Part shown: positions 56,864-64,000 of the stretch, in pieces
How positions within the stretch are numbered: the stretch's first letter is position 1
How the letters are laid out: each line of letters begins with the position of its first letter
Assembly (NCBI RefSeq): GCF_002020355.1
Contig: NZ_MPZV01000003.1
Span: forward strand, 496,001 to 560,000
Length of the DNA: 64,000 nucleotides
Direction of reading: 5' to 3'
Source of the DNA: Thioclava sediminum
Lineage (GTDB): Bacteria; Pseudomonadota; Alphaproteobacteria; Rhodobacterales; Rhodobacteraceae
The notes under the pieces: generated by a model
What the model was told of the DNA's origin: nothing
The model's input: the letters and a program-made list of their open reading frames with translations, nothing else
Databases searched by the model: none
Made by a program: the position numbers and the translations under genes

Positions 56864-56883
56864 AAATATCCCCGCCGGAGGCA
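56864..56883 (-). repeat. 20-base intergenic repeat, right copy
   Basis: Exact reverse complement of 54880-54899. It lies directly after the ABC-F terminator. Confidence 0.6.
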
Positions 56884-56909
56884 CCTGCCCCCTCAACCAG
56901 CGCGGCGCA

Positions 56910-58376
56910 TCACAGCTTGTAGATGCCCTCGAATTTCCGCGTCAGATAAGCCAGAAGCGGCGTCTCGGTCGGCTCGAACCCGCAGGCGTTCTGGATCGTC
57001 TCGCGCGGGGTGCGCAGACCGCCATGGACACGCAGGTTTTCGTCGAGCCATTGCTTGGCCGGGCTCGCATCGCCCTCGGCCAATGCCGCGTCGATGCCGG
57101 GCGTGACCGCGCGCATTGCCTCGTCCAGACAGCCCGCATAGACATTGCCCAGCGCATAGGTCGGGAAATAGCCGAACAGCCCCACCGACCAATGCACATC
57201 CTGCAGGAAGCCCTGGCTGGGCTTAGTGACCTTCACGCCGAAATCCTGCTCGAAACGGGCATTCCACGCCTCTTCGAGATCCGCGACTTCCAGCTTGCCC
57301 GAGATCAGATCGCGCTCCAGATCGAAGCGCAGCATGATGTGGAGATTGTAATTCAGCTCGTCCGATTCCGTGCGGATGAAGCCCATATCGACGCGGTTGA
57401 CCAGCGCGTGGAAGGCCTCCGTATCCATGCCGAGATCGCCGAACGCATCGGTCATGCGCTGATGCAGCCAGCCGGCGAACGGGACCGAGCGGCCCAACTG
57501 GTTCTCGTAGATCCGGCTCTGGCTTTCGTGCACGCCCATCGAGACGCCATGGCCCAGCGGCGTGAAGCGATAGGCCGGGTTGATCGCCTGCTCATAGGTG
57601 GCGTGACCGACCTCGTGGATCGTCGAGTAGATATTGCCGAACGGGTCGCTCTCGGAAATCCGGGTGGTGATGCGCGCATCGTCGCCGCCGCCCGAGGAGA
57701 ACGGGTGGACCGACATATCGAGCCGTCCGCGCGTCCAGTCATAGCCGAAGGCAGAGGCGCATTTGCGCGCCAGCCGCAGCTGCGCGTTCTCGGGGAAGAC
57801 CTTGTCGAAGGGCTGCGGCGAGACCTCCGAGCCCAGCACCCGGTCGCGCAGCTCCACCAGCGGACCGCGCATCCGGTCGAAGACCGTGGCGATTTCTTTC
57901 GACGTCGCGCCCGGCTCATAGTCGTCGAGCAGCGCATCGTAGAGATTGCCCTCGGACAGGCATTCGGCCTCTTCGCGCTTGAGGCGCACGACTTCTTCGA
58001 GCGTCGGCAGGAAGGCGGAGGCATCCTCATTGGCGCGGGCCTCGGCCCAGATGCCCTGAGACAGCGAGGTCAGCCGCGCCATCTCGGTCGCAAGGCGCGC
58101 CGGGATGCGGGTCGCGCGGTTGTAGCTGCGTCCCACCAGATCGAGGACGCGCGCGCTGACCGCATCATCGGCCTCGGCGCGGGCCAGCCAGTCCTCGATG
58201 CGCGGATCGGTGCGGCGCGCATGCAGCACCGATTCCAGCGCGGCGGACTCCTCGGCGCGCTGATCGGCGGCGCCGCGCGGCATCATCACCTCTTGGTCCC
58301 AGCTCAGGAGCCCGGCGATATTGCCCAGCGCTTCGGTTTCGCGCTGATGCGCGAGCAGGTCCTGATAGGCGCTCAT
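56910..58376 (-). CDS. M32 (Taq) metallocarboxypeptidase
   Basis: A 488-residue M32 peptidase. The zinc motif HEVGH lies near residue 255 (STIHEVGHATYEQ); the downstream DPF and HESQSR (GVHESQSRIYENQLGRS) motifs and GYFPTYALGN are present. It trims C-terminal residues from peptides. Length is usual. I chose MSAYQDLLA; the start overlaps the ctaA stop by four bases (ATGA), so the two are co-translated, an odd pairing. Confidence 0.93.
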   Translation of the reverse strand: MSAYQDLLAHQRETEALGNIAGLLSWDQEVMMPRGAADQRAEESAALESVLHARRTDPRIEDWLARAEADDAVSARVLDLVGRSYNRATRIPARLATEMARLTSLSQGIWAEARANEDASAFLPTLEEVVRLKREEAECLSEGNLYDALLDDYEPGATSKEIATVFDRMRGPLVELRDRVLGSEVSPQPFDKVFPENAQLRLARKCASAFGYDWTRGRLDMSVHPFSSGGGDDARITTRISESDPFGNIYSTIHEVGHATYEQAINPAYRFTPLGHGVSMGVHESQSRIYENQLGRSVPFAGWLHQRMTDAFGDLGMDTEAFHALVNRVDMGFIRTESDELNYNLHIMLRFDLERDLISGKLEVADLEEAWNARFEQDFGVKVTKPSQGFLQDVHWSVGLFGYFPTYALGNVYAGCLDEAMRAVTPGIDAALAEGDASPAKQWLDENLRVHGGLRTPRETIQNACGFEPTETPLLAYLTRKFEGIYKL

Positions 58377-59527
58377 ACGCGGCCCTCCCGGATGGAACGA
58401 ACAAGGGGGAAGCGCGCCATGTGACGCGCGCGGATCACGAGGACCCAGGTGATGATAGCACCGAATTGGTGGATGAGCCCCAGCCACCAGTAATTCACCA
58501 GCTCAAGCGCGGTGGTGATGCCCAGCACCATCTGGAAGAAGATCATCGCCGCCATCAGCGCGAAGGCTTCCTTGGTGCGCGGATGGGCCGAGCTGCGCGC
58601 GCGCCATGCGGCGTAAAGGCCGGAGGCGAAGACGAGATAGCCGACCATGCGGTGCAGGAACTGCACGAGCGCCGGGTTCTCGAAGAAGTTGCGCCAGATC
58701 GGCGTGTAGTCGAAGCTCTCCGACGGCAGGAACTGCCCGTTCATCGAGGGCCATGTCGGGAAGGCGAGGCCTGCGTCGATCCCCGCGGTCAGCGCGCCGA
58801 GGATGATCTGCACGAACACGAGCCCGATCAGCACCGAGCCGATCCGGCTCAGGCGCGGCTCGGCCAGACGGCGGGCCTGCAGCAGCGCCGATTCCGGGCG
58901 CGAGAGCTGCAGCGCGAACCAGGAGATCAGGCCGAGGATGATGAAGGCGAGGCCTAGGTGCGTGGCCAGCCTGTAGGAGGCGACCGATGTCATCCGCCCC
59001 ACGAGGCCCGAGGACACCATCCACCAGCCGATCGCGCCCTGCAGACCGCCCAATATCCCGAGGCTGAACAGTCGCCCTGTCCATCCCGTCGGGATTTTCT
59101 TGGTCAGCCAGAAGCCGATGAAGCCGATGAACCAGACCATGCCGATCAGGCGGCCCAGCTGCCGGTGGCCCCATTCCCACCAGAAGATGCCCTTGAACTC
59201 GGACACGGTCATGTTGGGGTTCATGTATTTGAACTGCGGGCTCTCTTTGTAATGGGTGAATTCCGCCTGCCAGTCCGCATCGCTCATCGGCGGGATCGCC
59301 CCCGAGATCGGGTCCCAGCGCGTGATCGACAGCCCGCTATCGGTGAGGCGCGTGGCCCCGCCCACGGCGATCATCGCCACGACCAGCGTGAACAGCACAA
59401 ACAGCCACATCCGGATCGCCCGGCGCGCGCCGCGGGGCTTTGCGTCGATCATGCCGCCCTTGGGTTCGGCCCGCGTGGTGGTGCCCTCCGATCCAACTTC
59501 CTCGAAGATGCTGCGTTTCTCGCTCAT
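58373..59527 (-). CDS. ctaA: Heme A synthase (Cox15/CtaA)
   Basis: A 384-residue membrane protein with eight helices that oxidises heme O to heme A for aa3-type cytochrome oxidase. Family blocks: GGATRLTDSGLSITRWDPISGAIPPMSDADW, SEFKGIFWWEWGHRQLGR and the His-containing HRMVGYLVF and HQFGAIITW. It implies an aa3-type oxidase elsewhere. The N-terminal ~35 residues are soluble. Confidence 0.95.
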   Translation of the reverse strand: MSEKRSIFEEVGSEGTTTRAEPKGGMIDAKPRGARRAIRMWLFVLFTLVVAMIAVGGATRLTDSGLSITRWDPISGAIPPMSDADWQAEFTHYKESPQFKYMNPNMTVSEFKGIFWWEWGHRQLGRLIGMVWFIGFIGFWLTKKIPTGWTGRLFSLGILGGLQGAIGWWMVSSGLVGRMTSVASYRLATHLGLAFIILGLISWFALQLSRPESALLQARRLAEPRLSRIGSVLIGLVFVQIILGALTAGIDAGLAFPTWPSMNGQFLPSESFDYTPIWRNFFENPALVQFLHRMVGYLVFASGLYAAWRARSSAHPRTKEAFALMAAMIFFQMVLGITTALELVNYWWLGLIHQFGAIITWVLVIRARHMARFPLVRSIREGRV

Positions 59528-59671
59528 GCGTGCGGACCCCCGGCTTGTCTGTCGCCTGTTCTCGGCAAAAATTTGCGCGAGGGCAAACTAGGCCGCCCCC
59601 TCACCGGGGGCAAGGGGGCGGGAAGGCGCAGGGCGCGCGGTCTCGGGGCACTTAGACGTGATCGAACAGCC

Positions 59672-60352
59672 TCAGTCGAAATCCTCGCGGATGATGCGAT
59701 CTTCCGCCACGCCGAGGTCCTTCAGCGTGGCCTCGATCTCATCGACCATCTTGTCGGGGCCGCAGATGTAGAACTTGCCGCTCTCCTTCTCGACGAAGGG
59801 CGCGAGGAAGCCGCGATCGACATGCATCGAAACGACGCCCTTGCCGGGGTCGCTCTGGTCGGTGACGGCCCAGACGGTCTCCAGCCCCTTCATCGCCTCG
59901 AACTCGTCGCGCAGGATGATGTCGGCTTCCGTCTTGTTCGAGAAGATCAGGCGGCAGCCTTCGAGCGTCCCTTCGCGGGCCAAACGCGCGCGCAGGATCG
60001 AGATAAAGGGCGTCACCCCTGCCCCGCCTGCGATGAAGGTGCCGGGGCCTTCGTCCTTGATCGCGCCCCAGGGATCGGAGACTTCCACCGCCTCGCCGGG
60101 CGTGAGCGTCGCGATCTGCTCGGTCACGCCGTCATGGTCGGGATAGCTCTTGATGACGAATTCCAGCTTGTCGCCATCTATCGGGTTGGTGAAGGTGAAC
60201 GGACGCTGCTCGTCGGTCCAGCCTTCGCGGGTCAGGTTCAGATCGACCGCCTGACCGGGGGCGAAGTCGAAGCCTTCGGGGCGCGGGAAGACGAGGTGAT
60301 GCGTGTCATGGGTGACGGGGGAAATGCTTTGCAATTCGAGACGGGTGCTCAT
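59672..60352 (-). CDS. Flavin reductase / ferredoxin-NADP reductase-like protein
   Basis: A 226-residue FNR-superfamily oxidoreductase. The FAD motif is RPFTFTN (residues ~50), the pyridine-nucleotide motif GGAGVTPFISIL (~107) and CGPDKMVDEIEATL near the C-terminus. It ends in Asp (REDFD), not the aromatic residue of plant-type FNR. It should pass electrons from NAD(P)H to a flavodoxin or other acceptor; the partner is unknown. I chose MSTRLELQSIS. Confidence 0.88.
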   Translation of the reverse strand: MSTRLELQSISPVTHDTHHLVFPRPEGFDFAPGQAVDLNLTREGWTDEQRPFTFTNPIDGDKLEFVIKSYPDHDGVTEQIATLTPGEAVEVSDPWGAIKDEGPGTFIAGGAGVTPFISILRARLAREGTLEGCRLIFSNKTEADIILRDEFEAMKGLETVWAVTDQSDPGKGVVSMHVDRGFLAPFVEKESGKFYICGPDKMVDEIEATLKDLGVAEDRIIREDFD

Positions 60353-60422
60353 GGCGGGCTCCTTTCGTTGAAGAGCGAACGCGAGGCTTTGCGCAGACGT
60401 TCCCACCCGACTGGGCGGATAG

Positions 60423-60465
60423 CAAAGAAAAGGGCCGCGCGAGGGAATGTCGCGCGGCCCTTCGG
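60423..60465 (-). terminator. Terminator of the Ala-rich protein gene
   Basis: On the minus strand the stem GGGCCGCGCGA…TCGCGCGGCCC is followed by TTTTCTTT. Confidence 0.82.
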
Positions 60466-60493
60466 TCTCAGCGGATGTGGCGGCAGATGGGGA

Positions 60494-61480
60494 TCAGAAG
60501 CCCAGCGCCGCGCGGATCTGATCGACCACACCTTCGACGAGTTGCGGATTGTCACGCGCGCTCTGCACCGCCGTGCGCAATTGCTCCTTCGTTGCTTCGG
60601 GCAGCTCGGACGTGTCGACGATATCCATCACCCGATCCGCGTCGAATCCTTCTACGGTCAGCGCCTTCGCCGCGCTCATGACGCCCTGCGCCGGCACCGG
60701 CTTCTGGGTGTCGCCACCGCTCGCGGTACCTGCGGGGGCCGCCGACTGTGCGGCATTGGTCGCAGCGGCTGCGGCGTCGGCGGCGGCATTGGCGGCTTGG
60801 CTGGCGGCATCGGCTGCCGCTTTTGCCGCCGTGCTCGCGCCTTCGACAGCGCTATCGGTCGCCTCCTCTTGCGCCCCGCTGGCCGCCGAGGCGGCCGCAT
60901 TCGCAGCTTTCGCGGCCGCTTCCGCCGCCGTCGTTGCAGCCTTCGCGGCATCGGTGGCAGCCGCGCTGGCCGTATCGCTTGAGGAATCCATCGTGGCTGT
61001 CGCGGCCTTACTTGCAGCGGAGGCGGCGTCCTTGGCCGCGTCACTCGCGTCGCTTGCCGCCTGCTGCGCGGTCTCGGTTGCTTTCGAGACGGCGTCGGCG
61101 GCGCTTTGGGCGGCATCGGAGGCGGCGCTTTGCGCCTGATCGGCCCCGCTCTGCGCAGCCTCTTTCGCGGCATCGGCGGCATCCGCCGCCGCGTTCGAGC
61201 CCGTATCCATCGCGCCCGAGGCCTTTTCCTTCACGCTATCGGCCGCGTCGGACGCCGCCTGGCTCGCCTTGTCAGCGGCGGCCTTAACCGACTCGCCCGC
61301 AGACTTCACCGCATCGCTGGCCTTATCGGCCATGCTCTTGTCGCCAGTCTCAGTGCCTGCCGCTGCGTTTGTCGTCGGATCGGTCGCGTCGGGCGAGTCT
61401 GTGATATCGGTATTGAGGATGATCAATCCGGCGGCCACCGCCAACACCACGATCGCCGCTGCCACAATCTTGTTCATCAC
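60494..61480 (-). CDS. Ala-rich helical LEA-like protein with N-terminal anchor
   Basis: A 328-residue protein with an N-terminal membrane segment ([18 protein letters not shown]), then ~210 residues of Ala/Ser/Asp/Lys-rich amphipathic repeats (e.g. [20 protein letters not shown], with 11-residue spacing in places) and a compact C-terminal domain (~275-328; [21 protein letters not shown]…). The repeats resemble group 3 late-embryogenesis-abundant proteins, which stay unfolded until dried. The start is GTG at 61480 or ATG at 61477; AAGGGAAAAAGC suits both. It probably stays attached to the membrane and faces the periplasm. Confidence 0.7.
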   Translation of the reverse strand: MMNKIVAAAIVVLAVAAGLIILNTDITDSPDATDPTTNAAAGTETGDKSMADKASDAVKSAGESVKAAADKASQAASDAADSVKEKASGAMDTGSNAAADAADAAKEAAQSGADQAQSAASDAAQSAADAVSKATETAQQAASDASDAAKDAASAASKAATATMDSSSDTASAAATDAAKAATTAAEAAAKAANAAASAASGAQEEATDSAVEGASTAAKAAADAASQAANAAADAAAAATNAAQSAAPAGTASGGDTQKPVPAQGVMSAAKALTVEGFDADRVMDIVDTSELPEATKEQLRTAVQSARDNPQLVEGVVDQIRAALGF

Positions 61481-61711
61481 GCTTTTTCCCTTGATTGTCT
61501 CTCTCTGCGGGCACTATTCACCCCGCCTCGACCACTGGGCACAACCACGCACACGGACCGCAATCGCGCCGCAAATGCATTTGCCCTGCCCGGCAGGACA
61601 CAACGCGTTTCCTCCCTGCCCGGTTCCCGTGCCTTTGCGGTTGAATACGGCGGCACTCGGGACTATCTTTTCCGCCCGAAATTACTCAATGGCTACAGAA
61701 GGATTCCCACC

Positions 61712-62254
61712 ATAGCCCGCAGACCCCATAACGCCCCGCCGACCCGTGACACCGGCCCCCGAGTGAACGGCCGTATCCGCGCGAACGAGATTCGACTCAT
61801 TGGCGCGGAAGGCGAGAATGTCGGCGTGGTTACCCCGCGCGAAGCGATGACCATGGCCGAAGAGGCCGGGCTCGATCTCGTCGAGATCTCGCCCAACGCC
61901 AATCCGCCCGTCTGCAAGATCATGGATTTCGGCAAGTTCAAATACGAACAGCAAAAGCGCGAAGCCGAAGCCCGCAAGAAGCAGAAGACGATCGAAATCA
62001 AGGAAGTCAAATTCCGCCCGGGCACCGATGTGCACGACTATGACGTCAAGATGCGCAACGTGGTGAAGTTCCTCGAGAACGGCGACAAGGTGAAGGTCAC
62101 CCTGCGCTTCCGTGGTCGCGAAATGGCGCACCAGGATCTGGGTCTCGAATTGCTCAACCGCGTCCGCACCGATGTGGGCGAGCTTGGCAAGGTCGAAAAC
62201 ATGCCCAAGCTCGAAGGCCGCCAGATGGTGATGATGATCGCGCCGGCGAAATAA
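61712..62254 (+). CDS. infC: Translation initiation factor IF-3
   Basis: A 180-residue IF-3. Start region reads (M)[12 protein letters not shown]…[22 protein letters not shown]. The linker is rich in Lys/Glu, and the C-domain has [48 protein letters not shown]. No ATG is available. AGAAGGA stands eight bases before an ATA at 61712, which gives the usual N-terminus; GTG at 61763 would cut ~17 residues. A non-AUG start allows IF-3 to restrain its own synthesis, as in E. coli (AUU). A terminator follows. Confidence 0.93.
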   Translation: MARRPHNAPPTRDTGPRVNGRIRANEIRLIGAEGENVGVVTPREAMTMAEEAGLDLVEISPNANPPVCKIMDFGKFKYEQQKREAEARKKQKTIEIKEVKFRPGTDVHDYDVKMRNVVKFLENGDKVKVTLRFRGREMAHQDLGLELLNRVRTDVGELGKVENMPKLEGRQMVMMIAPAK

Positions 62255-62283
62255 CCGCCCGAGCAGATCAGAAACTGTTTGAA

Positions 62284-62310
62284 CCCTCCCCTCACCGGGA
62301 GGGTTTTTTT
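62284..62310 (+). terminator. Terminator of infC
   Basis: Stem CCCTCCC-CTCACC-GGGAGGG followed by seven T, 30 bases past the stop. Confidence 0.9.
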
Positions 62311-62354
62311 CATGGGCCGTCGCGGGTGGCTCGTACATTTCGAGGGGAGGAAAA

Positions 62355-62480
62355 ATTAAAGCGCCGCGGGAGGGAGACCCGCGGCGCATTTTGGGGAAGA
62401 GACGAGGGAGAACGTCTGTTCCTCTGGTCGGGTTCTGTGCGGTTTGGGCCGCGTCAGGGAGATCAAGAACCCGATGCACT
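62355..62480 (-). ncRNA. Candidate small RNA with C-rich loop
   Basis: On the minus strand a perfect 10-bp stem GCGCCGCGGG/CCCGCGGCGC encloses loop TCTCCCT and is followed by TTTAATTTTT, a strong terminator with no minus-strand gene before it. A TTGACCTAAGTCAA box lies upstream, about 42 bases before a possible start near 62475. Loops with CUCCC occur in several alphaproteobacterial sRNAs. Existence is not shown. Confidence 0.35.
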
Positions 62481-62509
62481 TGTGATATGGGAGTATCCGT
62501 GTGCTGAAC

Positions 62510-62523
62510 TTGACTTAGGTCAA
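62510..62523. promoter_or_regulatory. Fnr/NnrR-like box
   Basis: TTGAC-TTAG-GTCAA is a symmetrical 5-4-5 site of the Fnr/Dnr type. A CATATC -10-like hexamer lies ~28 bases away on the minus strand, so it may serve the candidate small RNA. Confidence 0.45.
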
Positions 62524-62915
62524 AATTCACCCGGTTTGAACTGCGACAAACTGTTCCAATGGTCACGTTTCTGGCAGGGTCGGTGAGCCGCGTGTGAGGA
62601 AAACCTTACCAGAAGCCTGACACCCCGCCTTCGGACCTGTCTTTTCGGGCTCTCAAAGCACACGGCGCGATCACGCAAGCGAGTCGCCCCGATCGAACTT
62701 TCAGCGCCTTTTTCTTCCCGTCCCATCCGGTCTTGCGCGTGCTCCTCCGCGATTGCCCCGGTTTCGCCATTCCCACCGCGCGAAATCGCCCCGTTCGGAG
62801 GCGAAATCGAACCCTGGACAGGCGCGGCCCGGAATCGGGTTGCCGGCAATTGCGCGCTCTTTATCGCGTCACCCCCTGCGTGCTAGTTGGAACGAGAGGC
62901 AGTTTCGAGATCGAT

Positions 62916-64000
62916 ATGGGCAAGCAACGAGTGATCCGGCGCAGGATGCAGGCGCAAACGGGCAAGCCCGCGCTGCTCGACGCGGTGGGCTGGACCGAGG
63001 AGACCGATCTCGGGCCCCGTCACCATCTGCGCGCCTTCTTCGCCGCGCCGTCTCAGGCCGAGGATCTCAGCTTCGATGCCGTTGCCGGGGCCGCGCATCT
63101 GGCCGAGGGCCGCAATGTCGCGGGCGCGGTGATGGCAATCTACGAGCCGACTGAGCCGGGCCCGATTCAGGCCGCGATGTCCGGGCCAGACGGGCCAAGC
63201 CTCCGCGAGATCACCCCGGCTAGCCCCGATTGGGAGATGTTCGAAGGCCGCAACTGCCTGTTCGGGCTGCGGCTGGAGGAAAGCGTCGAGACGGTGCTCG
63301 ATTGGCTGAGCTGGCATCACGACCATCACGGCGCGACCGGCGCGGTGATCGTGAACCGCGCGCCCGTGGACAGCCCCGCAGGCACCGGTGAGAGTTTCGC
63401 CGATGCACTGGAGGCCGGCATGGCGCTGCGCGAGCTGGACCTGCCGGTCGCGATCTTGGAAAGCCCGCTGCCGCTGGGCAAGCTCGATCAGGGGCCGGAA
63501 AACCATGTCTTCCTCGCGCCCGACGCACCCGGCAAAGACCGGATGGAGCCGCCTGCCCCCGATCCGCAGCGCAGCCCTCTGGGTCAGGCACTGATCTTCG
63601 AGATCGCGAAATGGCGCTTCTTCGCGAAGGCGGCCTCGGTGCTGGTGCTCGACGTGACCGACCTTTTGGCCGAACGCGAGCCGGGCCAGCCCTCGGCGTT
63701 CGAGGCCACGCAAGAGGCCGAAAACGGTGTGATCCTTCTGGTGGGCCGCCGCATCTATCCTTGGCGCGTGCGCAACGATCAGCCCGCGCGCTTCCCCGAC
63801 CATATCTGCCGCCAGTTCGACGCGCGGCGCGGTATCGCCCGCTGGGGCTGCGCGCCGCAAAAGGCCGGGCTGGAGAATACATGGCGGCTCTTGCGCGTCA
63901 GCTATTGTCGCCCCGATCCGGGGCTGACCTACGGCTTCTGGCGCGCGATGGCGCTGCGGGTGCCGGGCACCTCACCTGCGGAACTCGCGCCCAAGACCTC
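62916..64000 (+). CDS. Conserved protein of unknown function, cut at the right edge
   Basis: An open frame of at least 361 codons runs off the window. It begins MGKQRVIRRRMQAQTGKPA. It contains WLSWHHDHHGATGAVIVNRAPVD, EIAKWRFFAKAASVLVLDVTDLLA, ENGVILLVGRRIYPWRVRNDQPARFPDHICRQFD and GLENTWRLLRVSYCRPDPG. The WHHDHHG stretch and its place in the frame recall proteins in glycan-related families (glycosyltransferase-like), but I cannot assign it. The codon bias is clearly coding. TCGAGATCGAT precedes the ATG, without a strong ribosome site. Confidence 0.7.
   Translation, partial: MGKQRVIRRRMQAQTGKPALLDAVGWTEETDLGPRHHLRAFFAAPSQAEDLSFDAVAGAAHLAEGRNVAGAVMAIYEPTEPGPIQAAMSGPDGPSLREITPASPDWEMFEGRNCLFGLRLEESVETVLDWLSWHHDHHGATGAVIVNRAPVDSPAGTGESFADALEAGMALRELDLPVAILESPLPLGKLDQGPENHVFLAPDAPGKDRMEPPAPDPQRSPLGQALIFEIAKWRFFAKAASVLVLDVTDLLAEREPGQPSAFEATQEAENGVILLVGRRIYPWRVRNDQPARFPDHICRQFDARRGIARWGCAPQKAGLENTWRLLRVSYCRPDPGLTYGFWRAMALRVPGTSPAELAPKT

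Larger units (their letters stand above)
62255..62915. other. 661-base gap between infC and the last gene
   Basis: It contains the infC terminator (62284-62310), a second strong hairpin (62355-62392), a box TTGACTTAGGTCAA (62510-62523) and then ~390 bases with no coding frame I would accept. A minus-strand small RNA ending at the second hairpin is possible. Confidence 0.45.

Noticed and set aside
60700-61330. Repetitive GC-rich stretch considered as a non-coding satellite
   Set aside because: The frame is open over 328 codons with a start, ribosome site and terminator, and the repeat encodes an Ala-rich helix.
61106-61711. Long upstream extension of infC
   Set aside because: It runs opposite the Ala-rich gene with low-complexity Arg-rich composition; IF-3 homologues begin at the ATA position.

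Overview
The window reads as a chromosome segment from a GC-rich alphaproteobacterium of the Rhodobacteraceae/Paracoccaceae type. Grounds for this are the fabD-fabG-acpP-fabF-mltG order, a glnB-glnA operon, FnrL-type and NsrR-type regulators, SoxW and YeeE/YedE sulfur proteins, a heme A synthase and the codon use. A sulfur-metabolising genus such as Thioclava would fit, but that is a guess from gene content. Both ends cut a gene: mltG on the left, and a conserved protein of unknown role on the right.

Layout. 1-7.2 kb: fatty-acid synthesis genes on the minus strand, with a 2',3'-cyclic phosphodiesterase and a membrane diguanylate cyclase set between acpP and fabF, and a sugar acetyltransferase beside them. 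7.2-11.6 kb: a Glyoxalase_8-type protein, nitrogen control (glnB-glnA) and NAD(P)HX repair (nnr). 11.6-20 kb: a secretion island. It holds a type I secretion ABC/HlyD pair, an RTX protein, a TbpB-barrel-like lipoprotein, a Slam/DUF560 (type XI secretion) outer-membrane protein and a small lipoprotein. 20-22.7 kb: two convergent Crp/Fnr regulators, a Hint protein and tRNA-Leu. 24-34 kb: trigger factor, YihY, rpsF-rpsR-rplI, a DUF1223 protein, aconitase, TM2 and SoxW-like proteins. 34-42 kb: cold-shock protein, hydrolases, an orphan ImuA-like gene, a sulfur-transport operon (two YeeE/YedE halves plus a phosphatase with NPCAP repeats) and an FMN glutamate-synthase-like protein. 42-47.7 kb: a cobalamin-uptake operon behind a cobalamin riboswitch. 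47.7-64 kb: DUF475, agmatinase, homocysteine methyltransferase, SLAC1-like channel with NsrR, ndk, an ABC-F ATPase, M32 carboxypeptidase with ctaA, a flavin reductase, an Ala-rich LEA-like protein and infC.

The most interesting region is 11.6-20 kb. It joins a type I secretion system with its likely RTX cargo to a Slam-like translocon with a matching barrel lipoprotein. Fnr-type boxes stand at class II promoter distance from the type I genes and from the small lipoprotein, and two Crp/Fnr regulators lie next door. This suggests that surface display or secretion here responds to oxygen or nitrogen oxides. The wiring is inferred from sequence only.

Other points worth checking: a 54-bp identical inverted repeat pair that forms one end of a ~155-bp element (33.3 and 40.2 kb), an NsrR/anion-channel pair with stacked operators, a non-AUG (ATA) start for infC, a LexA-like box before the orphan imuA, and a possible small RNA at about 62.4 kb. 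Many long frames opposite real genes are by-products of high GC and were left out.
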